Of a stretch of 64,000 bases of DNA, positions 34,459-46,272 are shown in pieces. Position 1 is the first letter of the stretch. The number at the start of each line of letters is the position of its first letter. The notes under the pieces were generated by a model. The model had not been told where the DNA came from. It made no database searches and was given only the letters and a program-made list of their open reading frames with translations. Source of the DNA: Botryotinia globosa (lineage: Eukaryota; Ascomycota; Leotiomycetes; Helotiales; Sclerotiniaceae); contig RCSZ01000004.1 in NCBI GenBank assembly GCA_014898425.1, positions 496,001 through 560,000 on the forward strand. The letters run 5' to 3'. Made by a program: the position numbers and the translations under genes.

Positions 34459-35514
34459 AGAAGAGGACAAGAAAAGGTGTTTATATGTCATTAGCATTGA
34501 TCTGTTTTTGAGCTGCACGGGCTCTTCTTCTTTGTAATGAGATTAAAAGAGAAACGCTGTATGTGGGACAAATAGTAAATGCAGTTAGTAATAATACAAT
34601 AATGAGTTCACAAATGATGCGTTCATAATCATAAAGCATAAGACACTCTCCAACCTTCAAAGCCACATAGAATCTACCTTCGAGTCGATTATCTACAAAA
34701 GTCTTGGTGCATCATCTTAGGGCTTGAAATGTAGTGAATAATCATGAAGCTTCTTGATGCAAGAGTACCGGGCCAACGGTTCCGCCGTTTTATGTATACC
34801 TAGGTACATTGGCAAAGTATGTCATCCTTTCCAGTCACTACTCAAAATAAATTCAATAAATTCAGTGAATGTCATGATCAGAAACCCCCGGGTCCTCATC
34901 CTATTCTAAAGTCTACTACACGCAGCAACAATCTCCGAGGTGCCACCTCTTCTCGTCCGAAGGTCGAAGGAGATGACCATCTACTTATTCTCATGTAAAG
35001 CTAAACCTCTTTGAACCACCTCTGTATGCACTGCCCTTCTATTCACTTCATATCACTTTGGGTAATCACGTATTCCACCTGTTTTGATAGAAAATTTGAC
35101 ACACTAGTGGGAGGTACCGAGAGGAGTCAAATATCTCTTTCGCAAGCAAATTTTTCTTTCATCTACCTAGGTACTTGTCTACAACAACCTTTGGACCACC
35201 TGACATCCAACTTCTGTGTCAGATTTTGTTTATGCGCTTTGCGCATGCATGTTCTGCACTGAATGTACTTGTTCGCAAAATTCAATTAATTCAAACATCG
35301 AGTTCAATTTTTTTATTTTTCCTGCAAGCCTTGTGTACCAAGAACTTCTTCCATACGACATCATCTCATCCATCAACGCCCGCTCCCAATAATATCAAAT
35401 CACCGAGTCACCTGCTTCCTTGTACACATTGAAGTCACTCTATCAACTCTTCAATCTTCATCCTCCTCATTCGTCCGATTAGAAAGCAAATCTACGATTT
35501 CAAATTTCGGTAAA
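34459..35514. other. Intergenic between SANT genes D and E
   Basis: About 1.06 kb, probably the promoter of gene E. It contains two exact TACCTAGGTA palindromes (34797-34806 and 35164-35173), 367 bp apart. No coding frame is supported. Confidence 0.5.
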
Positions 35515-36918
35515 ATGGCGCCACCTGTTGAGACTCCTGTCAAGGAGGTACCAGCTTCCACCAAGGATGCAGAGGTGGAGAAAGCAGACGAGCAGAGACT
35601 TACGGAGGAGGAAGATGTCCCGACACTTCGATCGTCAAATCTAGATAACATTGTTAACAAAAATGTCAATCAGGAGCTTAATCAAGAGGTCAATCAGGGG
35701 GTCAACCAAGAGGTCAACCAAGAGGTCAATCAAGAGGTCAATCAAGAGGTCAATCAGGGGGTTAATCAAGAGGTCAATCAGAGGGTCAATCAAAAGATCA
35801 ATCGAAAGGTCAAAAAGAGCCTTACATACACACATTGGTCAAAAGAGGAAGAAAAGATTGTTCGAGACATCATTGACAACCATAAAATCAACCCAGAGAC
35901 ATTCAGACTGGATCTTGGGGAGCTGGATAAACATTCAGTTAAGAAGCTAGCAGAGGCAGGTTTCGTCAGAACAGAATTGGGGGTTGGTTTTTTTCGGGCA
36001 AAACATCCTTGTAAAGTCAATTACAGTTTGGTTTGTGATCTTGTTGCCAATATGCCTGAGTCAATTTGTGACATGGAAACAAGAGAAAATTATGAGAGGG
36101 CTGCTGCCAAAGCAAGCGAACCAGTTCGTAGACGGAGTACAGTCCCTCTCCAGAGTGCAAGTGAGTTATGAATCATCGTTTTACTCGAATCATTCTAAAC
36201 CTTTAGCTTCATCGCAGGAGTGGGATACTTTGAGCAGAATGAAGAACAGCCGATTCGCGATTAATGGCAAGCGAAATTACGAAGAGTACAACGACGGTCC
36301 GGCAAGTGACAGTACCGATGCTGCTAGTTTTGCTGCTGCCGCTGCTGCTCGGAAATCGCAAGTACAGGCAAATCCCACGGGAACCAACGGCGTATTTCAC
36401 CCAGTAACCATTGTTTCTTTTATTATTTTGAAACTTGATCAGCAGAACTTCTTACTAACATAGAGCAGCAGCAGGACTTCCTAACGACTTCTGGATCCAA
36501 ATACTATGAAGTTGCCAAGACGCAAAGTGAGATGGGTTTAAACATGCCGTCGCCATCAAAGCGGATGTGTGTCACCAATGGAAGCAAGGAAAATCCTATT
36601 GAGATCCGTGACGATTCACCATCGCCTCAACAACAGTCAGAGAGTGATCGAATTGAAAAAAACAGAGCTTCACTGGCTGGTCTAAAAAACGATTTATTGG
36701 ATTGTTTCAGAATAAAGCATTGGAGTGAGAAGACTGTAATGATATGCGAGACGCGGCTCAAGGACGCAGCGGAAATGACAGCGAAGTACACAAAGGTAGC
36801 TAAGGACGCAGCGGAGATGACAGCGGAGTACACAAAGGTAGCCAAGGAGAAAGTGGACGAGATTTTCAGAATCCAGGAACTAAACCCAGAGTCTAGGGAC
36901 TTTAAGCCATTCGGATAA
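35515..36918 (+). CDS. SANT-like protein E with NQEV tetrapeptide repeats
   Basis: Proposed exons 35515-36160, 36207-36403 and 36469-36918 give 430 residues in phase. The second intron's donor is uncertain (GTAACC at 36404 chosen; GTATTT and GTACAG upstream are also in phase). Residues 51-97 are about a dozen copies of the tetrapeptide NQ(E/G/R)V, encoded by a 12-bp tandem repeat. A degenerate SANT-like domain follows (YTHWSKEEEKIVRDII, about 104-165). No homeodomain helix is evident. The C-terminal part has an alanine run, a PIEIRDDSP motif like gene D's PIEINGSP, and a helical tail with a tandem 14-residue duplication (DAAEMTAKYTKVAK, then DAAEMTAEYTKVAK). Placed in the same family as A, B and D from layout and the shared motif; this is inference. 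Not recognised as a named gene. Confidence 0.65.
35663..35806 (+). repeat. 12-bp coding tandem repeat (NQEV) in gene E
   Basis: About twelve copies of GTCAATCAAGAG with third-base and single-residue variants, all kept in frame. The sequence identity suggests recent slippage or unequal exchange. Confidence 0.9.
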
Positions 36919-36968
36919 ATGTATAGTTTACTGGCTTTAATTCTGAAGACGAAAATGATAATGAAAAA

Positions 36969-37055
36969 GTGTGAAATGAAGTGTGAAATGAAGTGTGAAA
37001 TGAGGTGTGAAATGAAGCGTGAAATGAAGTGTGAAATGAAGTGTGAAATGAGGTG
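36969..37055 (+). repeat. 12-bp tandem repeat, unit GTGTGAAATGAA
   Basis: About seven copies starting 51 bp after the gene E stop codon. One copy reads GCGTG and two read GAGG. Probably inside the 3' UTR. Confidence 0.9.
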
Positions 37056-38374
37056 AAACCGAATCAGTCAAGATCTGCCTTCAAGAGATGTAATTCAGAA
37101 TTTGGAACCAAGCGGTATTCTGCAAGATCTACAATGGAGAAGCTAGCATTAAAGTATTGTCCTCCATGATATTAAGCGAGAGACTGGACAAAGTCTCGTC
37201 AACACCAACGTATTCCAAGCGCTCTCATTAATTTTTTGTTCCTGCTTATATCCTCCAAGATTTCTTAAACTCGGGAATCTTTTTCTTCGTCATCAGAAAC
37301 CAACAGTATCACTTCAGAATATCAAAAAGTTGAGAGGGAGGTGGCTCCTCGGGAGTTCCCGGAGCGTGAGCGATATCATGTGTCCTTTCCCATGATCTAA
37401 ATGAGGTAAGATCTGACAAGAACCTTGATGCAGCAGCTACGACAAGAAGGAGAGGGCTATGATAATACTGCTAATGAGATCATCAGGCGCACCGAATGAA
37501 TTATGAGATGGTTCATCGGGATGAAAACTTTTCGGCTACAAACAATTACAACGCAGGCCATCTCTCGAAGGATGGCACTGGCACTGGCGCTGCGAACAGA
37601 ACAAATGACAGAGCCCGGTGCGGAACGACTAAACCAAAAAATTGCTAACTTGTTATGCTATTTGCTATATAGGTAGACTAACCCATGCATAACGCAGGTG
37701 TGTTCTTGGCCCCATCGGACAAATTCATAGAAACCTAAAGACACTGACCTTTCTGCAACGATAAGTAATCGTGATAGTACTCCAGATTCAGACTAACAAA
37801 CAAGATGCTAGGAAAATCCACAAACCCAACAACAAGTATCATCATTCCTCCATGGACACGGGAACAATCCATCTACCTCAGGCAAGTAAAACCTTCCAAC
37901 ATATAAGAAGCAGTTCTAGTCACATAAAAATGATACACAATTCCACTTGACTGTTTACCAAGAAACTACCGTTGATTATTTCGTGGAAACCTCCAGCTAA
38001 TCAGACAGCTACTTGGCTATCACCTCATCGATTATAGCATCACAGCAATATTCAAATTGATTATTTGTTCCGCTAAAACATCGAATGGACTTCTGCGCTC
38101 ATGCCAAAGTTGAATACACCGCTGTAGAATACATCAATTCCAACCGAGTGCTCTGAATACGAAACAAGGCTTGGTCTAGGTAGGGCTGAAAAGGAGCCGA
38201 GGGAATGGCGACGTGTGAGTGGGGGATGAGAGATGGACGAATATGTGCGTCAGACTATATGGAATTTTGTGCATAGTGATTTGTAAGGCGATTGGATGAC
38301 TGTTTGATATTTATGCTTAACCTTATTATAGTTTGTGTTACGCTGGGCGTTGGTTCAATGGAGGATGATAGGTG
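37056..38374. other. Intergenic, right side of the SANT block
   Basis: About 1.3 kb without a supported gene, RNA or repeat. Confidence 0.4.
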
Positions 38375-38809
38375 TCACTCAGAAAGTGGATTTGTGGATG
38401 CTGAGTAGGTATCAGTTTCAGGCCCGATAAGATTAGGGGGTGAGCTTGGAGTTGATTCATGCGGATGACTGTCAGTTGGTTGGAAAAAGTTGGTGAGTGC
38501 CATTGAGGCGGGAGTTGGGAATTGCTGGCGATATGTTGGGGGCTTGTTCTGATACTCGTTGGACGGTTGCTATATAGCGCGTTGTGCTTGATATGAACCA
38601 CGGATAACATTCAAGCTCATAACAGCTTCTTCCCCCTCTCGGTGTGGCACAGCTCTGTCTTCGACAAGAACGACGTCAAGTTTATTCACGTGACCATTTC
38701 GACTCCCCTGCTCTCCCACCAACGAAAAGGCCGCGGCACTGGTGACCGACATGAAACTTTTGGTAAGCGACAGGGACAATGATCTGAACGAAGGGTCTAG
38801 AACGGAGTT
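38375..38809 (-). pseudogene. Possible coding remnant or unresolved gene
   Basis: One minus-strand frame is open from 38809 to TGA at 38377-38375, apart from one TAG at 38572-38570. Both halves look protein-like: a polar upstream part (LDVVLVEDRAVPHREGEEAV) and a P/Q/S-rich downstream part (QPSNEYQNKPPTYRQQFPTP). The TAG could be a splice acceptor (ATATAG/CAA), with an in-phase weak donor GTTATG 54 nt upstream, or a nonsense change. No start codon context or upstream exon is clear. The protein is not recognised. Confidence 0.35.
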
Positions 38810-41800
38810 CTATTCTTGTGATTTGCTCTCCACAAATAATCTCCCTTTGAAATTCAATCAGACAGGGTCAACTCTGAACTCGGAAGAAAAGGATATGGTA
38901 TATGATCCCTAGATGCCATATTTTCTGCAACTCCCTATGTGATTGGGGTGATTAACAGGCCATGGGTGAGAATTTCTTGTTGGAAAACGCGGTCGAAACA
39001 AATCCAGGCGTTTCTTTAAGGAGGATCATCAAATTGACGCTGAAACATCGATGTAGTGTTTTAGGACAGGATAGATAGGCGGAATTGCCGAATTGGGCAT
39101 TGGCGATCGAATTATCGTTCTCAGCTGATAATTTGGTTCCTACCGGATCAGAACAATGGTATGGAGCATAAATTATATAATTTAGGACAGGGAAGTCGAC
39201 GTAAGAGCAATTTGGGTTTAATTCTTCCGATGAACTATTTTCAACCTAGCAAGCAGCTAAGCTACGTAAATGATGTATGTACTCAGCCTCGTCCAAGGCG
39301 TTCGAAATAAAGATTCAAAATCAAGGGGAAATTGTCAAACTGGACATGTGGGTAGCCGCGTGTTTGAATAGAATCAAGCGTTATGTGAGATGTGGTGCAT
39401 CTACATACAGTAGTAATTGAAGAAAGAAGCGGAAAATCATCAACATTACTCCCGCCGACCGACAGGAGGATTGTCGAGGTACATAAGTTGAGTCTGGTTC
39501 TTGACTACTAGCTAGACTTTTGACATCCTTCTCGATGGACCTTCAGATTTACTTATGGGAGTCTCCAAAAAGAAGTTTACAAAAGGGAGTCTCGCTGAGT
39601 AGAGAACGAACGTAACATGGAGTATCATGTGCAAAGAGTACTCTTATCCTGGCTTGAGCGGCAGCGGTACTGTATGACGATAATCTTGTAATACGAAGAA
39701 CACGATGCTATTCAAGATGCTTGGGAGTTGGTGGCGAATGAGTGACTACCTAGGCTCTAGCATGTACAGAGTATATCTATAATTTCACGAGTATAATATC
39801 AACATCCTCATTCGAACCCAAGGACTCCGTCTTATCATCTTATATGTATGTATACACCATACCATCTGTTTGGAATCATCAGATACACCACTTTTCAGCA
39901 TGGGTAAATCATTATGAGTACGAAGTATACACTGAAAGAAACCATGGATTACAGCATAAATAACACGAGATGAAAAGGATGCGTTGTAGAAGTTCATATC
40001 GCCACGTTCATCTTCTCTATAATATGCCATCTTTCGATCAGCGAATAAGATGTGACCCGTCCTTATGTTCATCGCGACATCTCCTTGGTTGAGGGTCTAT
40101 ATTTGAAACCCTTGAAAGTGCCACCATGCAAGAATAATCGCATCTCGTAGGCTAAACACTCTCTTGGTTCCATCGACCCAAGGTTATTCCTGGTCTCGGA
40201 TCAAACTCTGTTGGAACATTGAAATGTCGGGTCATTTGTATGTATTGACTGGGCTTCTTATATCTTTTCGGTGTTGGAGAACAATGGGAGGTCCTGATTA
40301 TTAGCGGAATGTGAGGAGGACAGACGACAGCCAGTCAACCTTCCCGTTCCTTGGGGTCAATAGATGAAATCACCATGTGCAGAAAGAAGATGTTGAACAT
40401 CGATCTTCCTTACTGTGACCATTCTTCCTGTGACCATTCTTCCTGTGACCATTCTTCCTGTACCTGACGCCATGAAAGGAGAATATGAATATCCCCACCG
40501 AGGAACGAATATAAAACTGATACACATTCTCCATCCATACCTGCAGATCAAATCTGCAGCGGCAATTAAATGCTGGGTGTTTGGTATCTCGAATGGTCAT
40601 CCTTCTTGTAGCTCCCCATATAAACGGTTCACGGTATTGTTGAACTACAACATGATGAACAACCAGAGAGTGATTTCCGAGAGAAAAATAACTAAGAATG
40701 AATTGAAGAATAATCTGGTGGTAAGAAGAGGCGTTTTGGGGGGAATTCACTTGGGTAGATGGATAGATGGATAGATGAATAGATGGATAGATGAATAGAT
40801 GGATAGATGAATAGATGGATAGATGAATAGATGGATAGATGGATAGATGAATAAATGAATAAATAGATAAATAGATAGACAAATAATTGAAGAAACAATC
40901 TCACATCTACGCCTCAAAAGAAAGATACTTCTAGAGAAAAGTTATTAATCTTTATATCTCACTCTACTATATATATTAATTATATCATACCAAATTGATA
41001 CTCAATTCAGCCCAAATGATCAATTGATTCACTATATTCGGAATCAGAGCGGTCTCGTCGCATGTTTATGTTATATAATTTATAATTTATAATTTATCAC
41101 CATCTTGGGTTCTAAAGGCTTATTATTATTAGACTGTGGGAGTTGTCTCATCTCACGACTTCCAATTCCCATTCCAACAACGTGCTGCACAGAACTGCCA
41201 CCAGTAGATACTCTGCCCACCACCATCGACCGACCCCCTTTGAAATATATGCTGGTCGCTAAAGGATCAGTAAGTAGCCTTTCCTTCTACTCGATTTCCT
41301 ACAATCTCACCTCCCTCGAGCCTACCTACAGCTACCTAGTGCTTGACTACTCTTGTCTCATCTGATCTGAGCCCAAGGGAATTTCTAGACCACTTCCTCA
41401 TTGATAAGTGAGTGTACGGATGCACCAACCAAATTCACACTGCGACCACGGTGAGGCAAGAAAGATACACCGTTTGGCATAAACCTTCTTTTATCAGTCT
41501 AGCCCTTCGTCTTCTCCTTCGTCTTTACTTATTAGTATCTCTCTACTTCCTGTACCAAGGACCAAGATTACGTTTATATTGGCACAGGTACAGACAGGTA
41601 TTGACCTACTTATCGATAATACATTCAACAGCAGGCTGAACAAGAAGTCTCAAGTCTCAAAAAATCGGATCGATTCGAATCGCAACTACATTCAATCGAT
41701 ATCAGTAGTATTTTCAAAGGGTGGATTGATTGGATTTTGGATGATTTCGTCCAACATATATCTCACTCATATCGTTCTCCAACAATTCACATCGATATCA

Positions 41801-42246
41801 CAGTTCATCCTTCCCTCAATCTCTTCCCGCCACTACTACGATATCTATCACTAATTATTCTCTCACCTCACCTGTTCTGTCTGTTTTCTCTCCCTCCCAT
41901 AGACAACAACCCTTCAACTCATTTTCTCCACCCAACTCAATTGACCCTCGAACTTCGCGAATCAAGCTCCAGGAACGTTTCTTTGATGATCGTCTATTCG
42001 CACTAGCTTCTTTCCCCCTTGCGAACTTGCATACCTACCTCCGTAAACAATTCTCGAATCTCCTACAGACCGTGCGCTTTTACACTCTAGAAACCGACAA
42101 ACCTAACGTCGAGGGATCGCATCTGTCAATTCATGTTCAGCCTGGGTCCACCGTCCGTGATACTCGAGGAGGAAGTGTATCTGCAGAAATAGAAGGATAT
42201 TAAAAGGGTTTCTTTCGAGGCTCGCTCCTCACATACATTTGGCAAG
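38810..42246. other. Long intergenic and RhoGAP 5' region
   Basis: About 3.4 kb. I see no gene. It contains a 15-bp tandem repeat (unit GTGACCATTCTTCCT, about 40415-40460), a GATA/GATG satellite (40755-40880) and, from 41.1 kb, a pyrimidine-rich stretch that may be the promoter and leader of the LIM-RhoGAP gene. Confidence 0.5.
40755..40880. repeat. (GATA/GATG)n microsatellite
   Basis: Mixed GATA, GATG and GAATA tetramers over about 125 bp with an 8/12-bp higher-order pattern (AGATGGATAGATGAAT). The minus-strand frame rich in SIYPSIHL is repeat-derived. Confidence 0.9.
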
Positions 42247-45200
42247 ATGGAATCGCCAGACAATAGTACATATCTGGAATCTCCTATGGAGGGTGACGAT
42301 GTGGCATATCCGTGTAAAGGATGTGGTGATGTGAGTGTTCCCGTCCCAAGCACCCATAATGTGTTTACGAATCTGCCACTAAAAGTGATTTTTTTGCACA
42401 GATCCTCGAGGAGGGAAAAGCCTTCGAACTTGGTAAGTTGTGAACGATCCCACGATCTTCTTCAATCTCTTTACCATGCCTTACGTTGCTTGATTGGATT
42501 AGAGCCTCGAGTTGTACATTGAATATCCGAGAAATCAATCAAATGAACCCTCCGACCTCAAAATTTAACAATTCTAACGATCCTGTAGCTGGCAATCGAT
42601 GGCATTTGAATTGCTTCCGATGCAATACTTGCGGAACTCTCCTGGATTCCGATGCGAATTTGTTACTCCTGGGTGACGGGTCTCTAATCTGCAATAATTG
42701 CACTTACAGCTGCAGTGCTTGCAATAACAAAATTGAAGACCTCGCAATCCTCACCGGTGACCAAGCATTTTGTGCAACATGCTTTCGATGCAGGAACTGC
42801 AAACGCAAGATCGAAAACCTTCGTTATGCTCGCACATCTCAAGGAATATTTTGTATGAGTTGTCATGAATCACTAATGGCTAGGCGGCGTAAAAAGTCAA
42901 GGGCCGCGGCGAATGCGAAGAAAAAAGACGATCAATCTCCTATGCTTGTCGATAAATCACTACCCGCCCTACCACCGAACGCCGTTCCACAAAGCACCTT
43001 CTCCCCTGAACGTGAGATCTCGGATCCTCGCAATGCAGATAACCCTACAGAATTATCACCAAGGCCACGGCCAACATATTCTCGTACAGATTCTTCATCT
43101 AGGAGTAGTTCTCGAAAACCTCGCGATGATACTTCCTCTCATCGAGCCTCCACCGATATTACAGGCAGGGATGGATTGACGCTTCCAACGACGACATATC
43201 GAAACAATAGATATTCAGGGATATCGCAAATGTCTGAGATTGGAAATGGGGATGGGGAGAGCTTTTTTATACCTCTCGCTCTGGATCCAAGCCCTGCGCC
43301 AACCTTGACACCGAGATCTATGTCGACATCATGGGACACAAAGAAGGCGAAAGAGAACCAAGCACCAGATCGAGATTATTTTGGCGCGAAAGACAATCTG
43401 CGAAGTCAAACTGAGCCACAGCCCCAGAGACGATCAAGGGATTTGAGGGATGCGAGTTCGACGTCAACACCGCACATCGCATTCCAAGATAAAAATCAAC
43501 CATCCGATGAACAGTTGGCGCAGATCAAGGACAGCATACGCAGAGCAGCAAACGGCACAGGCACACCTGCCAAAGAATCATCTTCAACTACGAGTGATGA
43601 TGCTCTATTGCAACATGCAAGCTCGCCAACTGCCGACGCCCCTGATGGAAAGACACAAGGATCTAGTGAAAAGTTCAGGTTAGGTGATGCTCCAAAGGGA
43701 AAGCGGGCTGGAACGAGAAGCGATTCTCAATCGGATTATACTGGCAGCGAGAGCAACTCCTCGAAATCTGCCATTTCCAACATACCTACCAGGAAAGACA
43801 GCAACATGCCAAAAATGGATTCTCCAAGGAGTCTAATGGCAGCAGACCCGATTACGTCCAGATCTTCACTAGAATCACGACCAAAAGACATGGAAAATTC
43901 TACTGTTTCAAGAGTCAATTCTGGAAGTTCCAAAGTCTCAGTACCCCGTAAGGAGATAGCCTCAGGAGGACCAGTGAAAAGTCACGTTAGTACAATGAGC
44001 TTGTCTTCGGGAACAGAAACCTCCCCATCCACGGAATCCTCTCCCGAAGGAACTGCTCATACCCCGACAGTGAATGGCAAATCAATCTCTGGCCCCTTGT
44101 TACAATCGCCTATAGATGACATGGTACCTCCAAATCGCTCGTCAACTCGCCCTCATCTACCAAAACAACAACTCAGTGATACATACATGACCCCAAGAGC
44201 ACCCCCAGCGCCGCCATCGGCAGGCTCGAATGGTACTGCTTCATCGCCCAATCTACCAAGGTGGAGTGCTGGCGGCGATCTTACCATGGATGAAGATATG
44301 GCTAGGATATTTGGCAACGACGAAGGCTCACAATCTATAATTCGCAGAGTTTCCAACGCTGTACGTCATGTTCGAAACACCAGTAGTGAAGCAAGCACTT
44401 CTGCCCGTGGCCATGGTCGTAGCGTCAGCGAAACAACCGCACGTACTCCCAACTCACCACGATGGCCAAAAACACCAATTATAGAAGACACTAGCGGACC
44501 TAGGGATATTAGCAGTCCGATTTCTATAAGCTCACCAAATCCTGGAGATGATCCGGCTTTACTGAGAAGGCAACTTCGCAACTCCGAACAAAGAGTTGCA
44601 GAACTTGAGAGACAGTTCGTAAACGAGAAAGATTTGAAAACGCTGAACAAAAAACTTATCGAAAAGCGAAAGACTGTCTCAGTTCTAGATTCGCAAACGG
44701 AACTTATGATCCGCCAATTAGAAGTTCTAGCTGGCTATGTGGAGCGTGCCAAAGGTTCGAAACATCCACTTGACGTTGCTGAACTGGAAGATTCTGCCAT
44801 CAAAGAATTTGTTCAGAAGCTTGATCGCCTTAAACAGTCGATGTCTGGCGCAATCGAACAACTCTTTGAGGAGCGAGATGAATTACTAGAAGAAAAGAAC
44901 CAAGCTATTGCCGATCGTGATAGAGCTTTAGTTGAGTTTGAGCAATTATCGTCTAAAAATGCACAACTTGCAGATATGAACAATGATCTTACCCACCAAA
45001 TCCAGGAACGCTTCAAATCGGCCAATACCAGCATGGAAAGCCCAAGGCCATCAACAAACGGTCTGGGAATCTACACTCACCATCATAAGGACAAGTCTAA
45101 CGTTTCCGTTCATCTAGATAATGCAAGCCTCCGCCCATCCGAAAGCAGTAGTGCTACCTACAATAATTCGATTAACAGCTATCCACACCCAATGGAACAG

Positions 45201-46272
45201 GATCCCAGCATGGAGCCAGCGACGTTATTATCAGCTCCCCATGTCGTCAATATCCGCAAGGGACAGGCAAAGAAGTTCAACTGGAAGAAGGGTGGCCAAA
45301 CTGTTGCCAAAGGAGTCACTAAAGGTTTCAAGGGTGCTTTCTCCAGCGGACAAGAACGGCCGTTAAACCAATGGCCAGGTCAGACTGGTGATAATATCGG
45401 TATGCCTTACAACATGACTATGGAGCACGTGCAATCTCCGGCACCAAATGCCTCTGGGGCAAGCTTACCCAGGTCTACATCAAATGATCCCTCTCGCCAA
45501 GGATTTGGATTATTCAAGAAATCACAGTCAATGCCAAAGTCGATGTCTAGTGGTTACATTCTCGCCGCCGAAAGTCCTTCAATTCTTTTCGGTTCTGATC
45601 TTGTTGAAAGAGCTGATTATGAGCGTCGGCAAATTCCAAGTGTGGTCACTCGCTGCATTGAAGAAGTTGAATTGCGTGGAATGGACGTTGAGGGTATCTA
45701 TCGGAAGACTGGAGGTACTGGGCAGGTCAACCTTATCAAGGAAGGGTTCGATAAGACTGAAGACTATGATATTTCGGATCCCGACCTGGATATCACCGCG
45801 GTTACAAGTGTTTTGAAACAATATTTCCGAAAGCTTCCTGTACCACTTTTGACCTTCGATGTTTATGATCGAGTGTTAGAATCAATCTGTAAGTTCAAAC
45901 TCATACTCTGACGGAAGTTAATTGCTAATATAACTATAGCTATCGAAGACAACGCAGAACGCTGCACACATCTACGGAACACAGTCAACATGCTACCTCC
46001 CAAGCATCGTGATTGTCTTGAGTTTTTGATCTTCCATCTTGTGCGTGTGGCAAAACGAGACAGCGAGAACTTGGTACGTTCATTTGTATACATTGGCCTT
46101 CTGATATACTAATTATTTGTTACAGATGACTCCTAAGAATTTGGCAGTGGTTTTTGCACCGACCATCATGCGTGATCACAGCTTAGACCGTGAGATGACG
46201 GATATGCACGCCAAGAACCAAGCTGTCCAATTCGTCATTGAGAACAGTTACGACATATTTGCCGGTGCTTAG
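42247..46272 (+). CDS. LIM-domain Rho GTPase-activating protein (Rga1/2-like)
   Basis: Five exons, 42247-42330, 42402-42432, 42589-45888, 45940-46073 and 46126-46272, give 1231 residues in phase. Two LIM zinc-binding domains are at about 21-75 (YPCKGCGD, split by two introns, then WHLNCFRCNTC) and 78-135 (YSCSACNN to FCMSCHESLM). A long serine-rich disordered middle is followed by a coiled coil near 700-850. A C-terminal RhoGAP domain begins about 1040, with the catalytic arginine finger in GIYRKTGG near 1075 and the conserved VFAPTIMR block. This LIM-LIM-coil-RhoGAP order is that of yeast Rga1/Rga2, which switch off Cdc42 at growth sites; a role in hyphal polarity is expected. The ATG at 42486 lies in an intron and is not the start. 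Confidence 0.9.

Noticed and set aside
40370..40904. Minus-strand frames rich in SIHLSIYPS
   Set aside because: They translate the GATA/GATG microsatellite; low complexity with no conserved sequence.
42486..42588. ATG at 42486 as the start of the LIM-RhoGAP gene
   Set aside because: It is inside the second intron; the true upstream exons supply the first zinc-binding half of LIM domain 1.
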